Of a stretch of DNA of 64,000 bases, positions 60,475-64,000 are shown in pieces. The stretch comes from Methanoregula sp. GTDB lineage: Archaea; Halobacteriota; Methanomicrobia; Methanomicrobiales; Methanospirillaceae. The stretch spans positions 1 through 64,000 of the forward strand of contig JALOBP010000003.1 of assembly GCA_023228295.1 (NCBI GenBank), in the 5' to 3' direction. Made by a program: the position numbers and the translations under genes. A model generated the notes under the pieces. The model was not told the DNA's origin. It saw only the letters and a program-made list of their open reading frames with translations, and did no database searches. Every line of letters starts with the position of its first letter. Position 1 is the first letter of the stretch.

Positions 60475-62484
60475 GTGGTATTTGCCCTCTTCACCGACAT
60501 CCTGATCGTCTTCTCCATCGCGCTCATAGTCGGCCTCATCTTCAACCGTCTCAAAGTCCCGCCGCTGGTCGCCTTCATCCTGACCGGCATCATTGTCGGC
60601 CCGTTCGGCTTCTCCTTAATCCAGAGCGAGGAGCAGGTCAACGCCCTTGCCGAGATCGGCATCATCCTTCTGCTCTTCACCATCGGCATCGAGTTCTCCT
60701 TCAAAGACCTCTGGAAGATCCGGCTTATCGCTCTTGTGGGAGGTGCCCTGCAGGTTGGCCTCTCGTTTATCTTCTTCTGCGGCCTTGCGCTCCTCTTCGG
60801 CTGGCCGGCCGGCGAGGCAATCCTTTTGGGTTTTTTACTCTCCCTCTCAAGCACCGCAATCGTGCTGAAGATCCTCCACGAGCGCGGGGAGATCGACTCC
60901 CCGCACGGCAGTATCGCGCTTGGGATCCTCATCTTCCAGGACCTTGCTGCCATCCCGATGATCATGGCCATCCCGTTCCTTGCCAGCACCACGCTTTTTA
61001 ACATCGAACCGCTCCTCACAGGAACCGACCTGCTCTGGCTGGTATTCCAGGACATTGCCATTGTCATCACGCTCATTATCAGTGCCAAATGGGTCGTCCC
61101 CCGGATGCTCTACGAGATCGCACGAACGAAGAACCAGGAGATGTTCCTCCTCTTTGTCATCCTCATCTGCTTTGGTGTGGCATGGCTCGTCTCGTTTGCC
61201 GGCGTCTCCTTTGCCATCGGGGCGCTCCTTGCCGGCCTCATCATCTCGGGATCGGAGTACAGCCACCAGGCTGTCAGCATCGTGCTCCCCTTCCGGGACA
61301 TCTTCACGAGTTTCTTCTTCATATCGGTCGGGATGCTCGTCAACATCCATTTTATTGCAGCCAACCTCTGGCTGGTCATCTTCCTCATCCTTATCGTGCT
61401 CGGTGCAAAGGCCCTGCTCGCAACTGCGGCTCCGCTTGCCCTCGGGTACCCCTTGAGGACCGCGGCCCTGAGCGGTCTTGCCCTTGCACAGGTCGGGGAG
61501 TTCTCGTTCATCATCGCAAAGAGCGGGGTAAGTGCAGGCATCCTGCCGGTCGACACCTACCAGATGTTCCTCGCAATCGCGCTCGTGACCATGGCCACAA
61601 CTCCCTTTGTCCTTGGCTTCGGGCATCCGTTCACCAGCCGCATCTGCCGGATTCCGTCCCTCTCCCGGATCGCGCAGGGCACCTGTGGTGTTGATGACAA
61701 AAAGCCCCACAAGGACCGCAAAGACCACCTCGTCATCATCGGGTACGGGGTCACGGGAAGGAACCTTGCACGGGCCGCACGGCAGGGAAAGATCCCGTAT
61801 GCCATCATCGAACTGAACCCCGATCTCGTAACCGAGGCGCGTCTCGAAGGTGAACCGGTCATCTTTTGCGATGCCACGAGCGAGGGAGTGCTGAACCATG
61901 CCGGCATCCATCTGGCCCGGATCGCAGTTATCGCCATCAATGATCCGGTGGCGACCCGAAAGATCACGTCACAGGTCCGGCGGCTGAACGAAGGGATCAC
62001 CATCATTGTGAGGACCCGGTATGTCAGCGAGATGGAGGGACTCTACCTGATGGGGGCTGACGAGGTGATTGCGGAGGAGTTCGAGACCTCGGTCGAGATC
62101 TTCACGGTCGTGCTCCACAGGTATTTCATCCCCCGCGACCAGATCGAATCGTTCATTTCCGAGGTGCGGGCCGGAGGGTACCGGATGCTCCGCAAGAGGA
62201 GTGACCCCCAGGCCGGCCTCCCCGATCTCGTCAAGAACATCCCCAATATCTCAATCACTGCGTTTACTATCGAGAACGGATCGCCTCTTGCGGGAAAGAC
62301 GCTTGGCGAGTTCAACCTGCGCAAACGCCATAATATCACCATCCTTGCTCTCCAGCGGGGGGAGGAGACCATGACGGGGCTCGGCGGGGAGACCCGGCTT
62401 GAAGCCGGCGATGTGGCCATCGTATACGGGACACCTTCGTATATCGCGCTTGCGGCGCCACTGTTCCGAAAGGAGGGCGGATAA
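60475..62484 (+). CDS. Kef-type cation:proton antiporter with TrkA-N and TrkA-C domains
   Basis: This 669-residue protein has a CPA2 antiporter membrane domain of about 12-13 helices (residues 1-390) with the family motifs NRLKVPPLVAFILTGIIVGP and LLFTIGIEFSF. A TrkA-N (RCK) domain follows with the nucleotide-binding GYGVTGRNLARAA, then a TrkA-C domain near the end (NGSPLAGKTLGEFNLRKRH). It should exchange potassium or sodium for protons and be gated by bound nucleotide. The start is GTG at 60475 with AGGAGG seven bases upstream. It diverges from the lipoprotein gene. Confidence 0.9.
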   Translation: MVFALFTDILIVFSIALIVGLIFNRLKVPPLVAFILTGIIVGPFGFSLIQSEEQVNALAEIGIILLLFTIGIEFSFKDLWKIRLIALVGGALQVGLSFIFFCGLALLFGWPAGEAILLGFLLSLSSTAIVLKILHERGEIDSPHGSIALGILIFQDLAAIPMIMAIPFLASTTLFNIEPLLTGTDLLWLVFQDIAIVITLIISAKWVVPRMLYEIARTKNQEMFLLFVILICFGVAWLVSFAGVSFAIGALLAGLIISGSEYSHQAVSIVLPFRDIFTSFFFISVGMLVNIHFIAANLWLVIFLILIVLGAKALLATAAPLALGYPLRTAALSGLALAQVGEFSFIIAKSGVSAGILPVDTYQMFLAIALVTMATTPFVLGFGHPFTSRICRIPSLSRIAQGTCGVDDKKPHKDRKDHLVIIGYGVTGRNLARAARQGKIPYAIIELNPDLVTEARLEGEPVIFCDATSEGVLNHAGIHLARIAVIAINDPVATRKITSQVRRLNEGITIIVRTRYVSEMEGLYLMGADEVIAEEFETSVEIFTVVLHRYFIPRDQIESFISEVRAGGYRMLRKRSDPQAGLPDLVKNIPNISITAFTIENGSPLAGKTLGEFNLRKRHNITILALQRGEETMTGLGGETRLEAGDVAIVYGTPSYIALAAPLFRKEGG

Positions 62485-62649
62485 CGAGCCGGGGATCGCC
62501 GGATCTGCCCGGTCTCACGATATAACCGGTAGTTCCCGTTTCTCTTCGTCCGTTTGAAAACGGGGCAGCCAGACCATCTATCGCCACCCCATTTCGCAAT
62601 CCGGACGAGCGGTGGGCATATTCCCGGACACGTTCGTTGCACCAGCCGT

Positions 62650-63012
62650 TCACGTTCTTTTCAGGTTGCCACAGATCCTCCGGATCGCGGGGGAGTCCGG
62701 TTCCCGGAGCCGGTAGATCTTGTGGTTCGATCGATAGTACGATTCGATGAGCCCGCCATCCCGGAGTTTCTTTAAATTATATGAGATGAGGTTCCGGGGC
62801 TCCTCAAAGACATAAAAAAACTCGCAGACACAGTGGTCACGGTTGTGCAGCATCAGGATGATCCGGAGACGGAGCGGATGGGCAAGGAGTTTTATGAGCC
62901 GGTCCAGGTCCGTGACCGACACCGAACCAAGCAGCTCCTTTTCGATACGCAGTTCGTCTTCCCAGTCGCTCCGGAGGGCGCAGTCGGCCGGACAGCAGCG
63001 GGCAGTTGCCAT
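62650..63012 (-). CDS. ArsR/SmtB-family metalloregulator
   Basis: This 120-residue winged-helix repressor has the helix-turn-helix EEPRNLISYNLKKLRDGGLIE and a CVC motif (DHCVCEFFYVFEE) in the helix that often binds arsenite or heavy metal. Extra cysteines lie at the N-terminus (RCCPADC). It should repress nearby genes and release them on metal binding. It diverges from the DGC-domain gene, with a gap of 146 bases that may contain the operator. Which metal it senses cannot be read directly. Confidence 0.8.
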   Translation of the reverse strand: MATARCCPADCALRSDWEDELRIEKELLGSVSVTDLDRLIKLLAHPLRLRIILMLHNRDHCVCEFFYVFEEPRNLISYNLKKLRDGGLIESYYRSNHKIYRLREPDSPAIRRICGNLKRT

Positions 63013-63158
63013 GAGAAATGATGGTTCGCGGAAGACTAATAGATTCCCGATTTTTAAAAATGGTCACGATCGGATAAAGGAGATCTGTCCCGTTCAATTT
63101 TATTTGAAATCCGGTTCGGGCCTCTATATAGCGACAGTTCCTATGTGCTCTGAGAAGT

Positions 63159-63710
63159 ATGGAGTACGAAACCGTAAAAATTGCAACGGTGACCGGGAAG
63201 TGCCCGGCCTGTGAAGATTATGCAGCGAAGAATTCCACAACGCCGCCGAAGATCGCGGTGATGGCCTGCGAGGGTGCATGCGCCCGGGGCGAAGTAGCAA
63301 GAAGGGCTGCAAACCTGGTAGCCCACCGGCTGGCAAAAGATGAGACCGTCCGGATCTGCCTAGGCGGTGCATTCACCAAGGACACCGGCCAGCGGAACCT
63401 TGTGCGCCGGGCAGAGAAGGTGATCGCCATCGAGGGCTGTTTCATCAACTGCTCCTCGCGGATGATGGAAGGGGTTTTGCCGGAAGTTAAGCCGGAGATC
63501 GTCCGGGCGGACCTTATCTACAACCTCGATCTGCCGTTTGGGATCGATGAGGTGGCAGACGAGATGTTCACGATCTATGCCTACCAGGTCGCAGAGCAGG
63601 TTGTCCGCAATTTCGGGAAGAACTCCGGGGGTTGTGGCACCCCAGAAGAAGTGTCCGGCTGTTCAGCGGGCGGGTGCAGCCAGAAGCCGGACGGGGGTTG
63701 CGGCCAGTAA
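63159..63710 (+). CDS. DGC-domain zinc-binding protein
   Basis: This 183-residue protein matches the DGC (putative zinc-binding) family: CPACEDYAAKNSTTP, the conserved CEGACARGEVARRAAN and the later IEGCFINCSSRMME. The C-terminal tail is rich in Gly and Cys (SGGCGTPEEVSGCSAGGCSQ) and may bind metal. The family is found in anaerobes and has no firm function, with a link to metal or arsenic handling. The ATG is preceded by a weak ribosome binding site. The divergent ArsR-type gene supports metal-dependent regulation. Confidence 0.8.
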   Translation: MEYETVKIATVTGKCPACEDYAAKNSTTPPKIAVMACEGACARGEVARRAANLVAHRLAKDETVRICLGGAFTKDTGQRNLVRRAEKVIAIEGCFINCSSRMMEGVLPEVKPEIVRADLIYNLDLPFGIDEVADEMFTIYAYQVAEQVVRNFGKNSGGCGTPEEVSGCSAGGCSQKPDGGCGQ

Positions 63711-63741
63711 GGGGAACGCCCTGCGGTCGGAGATCTCCACC

Positions 63742-64000
63742 TCATTTTCTCAACTTCAGAAGGTAGTTCCGTTGCCGGGCAACGTCATCCAGGAGTGCGT
63801 GAAGCACCCCTGCTCTCTCTTTTATGGGTAGCCCGGCAGAGTTCTTCTTCGCTTCAGCCAGGGCCTGTTCCAGTTCCCCGATTTCCATAACGGTTGCGGC
63901 AATGCAATAGTAGCTCTTTGAACGACCTTCGTTGAACTCGGCAAGCATCTCATTCAGGAGGCTTTCTCTCTTCTTTTGCAGGTTTTCAAACGCCTCTGTG
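63742..64000 (-). CDS. Partial helical protein, 5' end outside the window
   Basis: The minus strand frame ends at 63742 and remains open to the right edge of the window, so the start is missing. The visible 86 residues are helical and charged: EAFENLQKKRESLLNEML, then a segment with GRSKSYYCIAATVMEIGELE and QALAEAKKNSAGLPIKERAGVLH. No family was recognised. It may be a cytosolic helical-bundle protein. Confidence 0.5.
   Translation of the reverse strand, partial: TEAFENLQKKRESLLNEMLAEFNEGRSKSYYCIAATVMEIGELEQALAEAKKNSAGLPIKERAGVLHALLDDVARQRNYLLKLRK

Noticed and set aside
1..64000. tRNA, rRNA and CRISPR array
   Set aside because: No cloverleaf with a TTCGA/TTCAA arm, no rRNA signature and no regularly spaced repeats were seen by eye. 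A covariance-model scan would be needed to exclude small RNAs.

Overview
The window looks like the chromosome of a methanogenic archaeon, most likely order Methanomicrobiales (Methanoregula-like). This is inferred from gene content, not from a marker rRNA. The evidence is a TATA-binding protein, a geranylgeranyl-reductase-family flavoprotein, many type IV pilins with the archaeal SPVVGVMLML N-terminus, a CobN/ChlI/ChlD chelatase set, NikR, DUF2070, DUF2769, DUF4013 and DUF5658 proteins, TATA-box promoters and oligo-T ends. No rRNA, tRNA, CRISPR array or intact insertion sequence was recognised.

Layout. 0.3-9 kb: an ABC exporter, small DUF2769 and DUF2164 genes, a broken purine permease, preA, a KTSC protein, a three-gene envelope-stress-like operon (DUF883, holin-like, hypothetical) and an ECF-like membrane protein. 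9-14.5 kb: a DrrAB-type ABC pair, a DUF2070 protein, a TPP-enzyme remnant and tbp. 15-18 kb: a partner-switching signalling set (SpoIIE-type phosphatase, RsbW-type kinase, STAS protein). 18.4-31.8 kb: small membrane proteins, an amino-acid decarboxylase/antiporter operon, a geranylgeranyl reductase and two related histidine kinases. 32-41.7 kb: a metal or tetrapyrrole locus (nikR, substrate-binding protein, ABC-2 pair and cobN on the minus strand; FecCD permease and ATPase diverging from it). 41.7-44.6 kb: two divergent pilin pairs. 45.8-49.9 kb: an unrecognised module of one P-loop protein and two tandem copies of a two-gene unit (MGSPPPSPP-type protein plus DUF4013 membrane protein). 50.5-57.2 kb: pilus motor (GspF/FlaJ-like and GspE/FlaI-like) and a four-pilin operon. 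57.4-59.5 kb: a chelatase ChlI/ChlD gene split by a -1 frame change at an A9 run. 59.6-64 kb: a lipoprotein, a Kef-type antiporter, an ArsR repressor facing a DGC-domain protein, and a partial gene.

How the parts may work together. The CobN large subunit at 35.6-39.4 kb and the ChlI/ChlD gene at 57.5-59.5 kb together supply all three subunit types of a CobN-class chelatase. The nearby NikR and FecBCD-type importer suggest nickel, cobalt or metallo-tetrapyrrole handling. The two pilus loci look co-regulated: four pilus promoters share a 27-bp architecture (GTATTAC-like heptamer, A-rich tract, TTATTA-type TATA box with its first base at position 22). The most novel-looking element is the duplicated MGSPPPSPP/DUF4013 module with its P-loop protein. 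The clearest mechanistic puzzle is the chelatase frame change.
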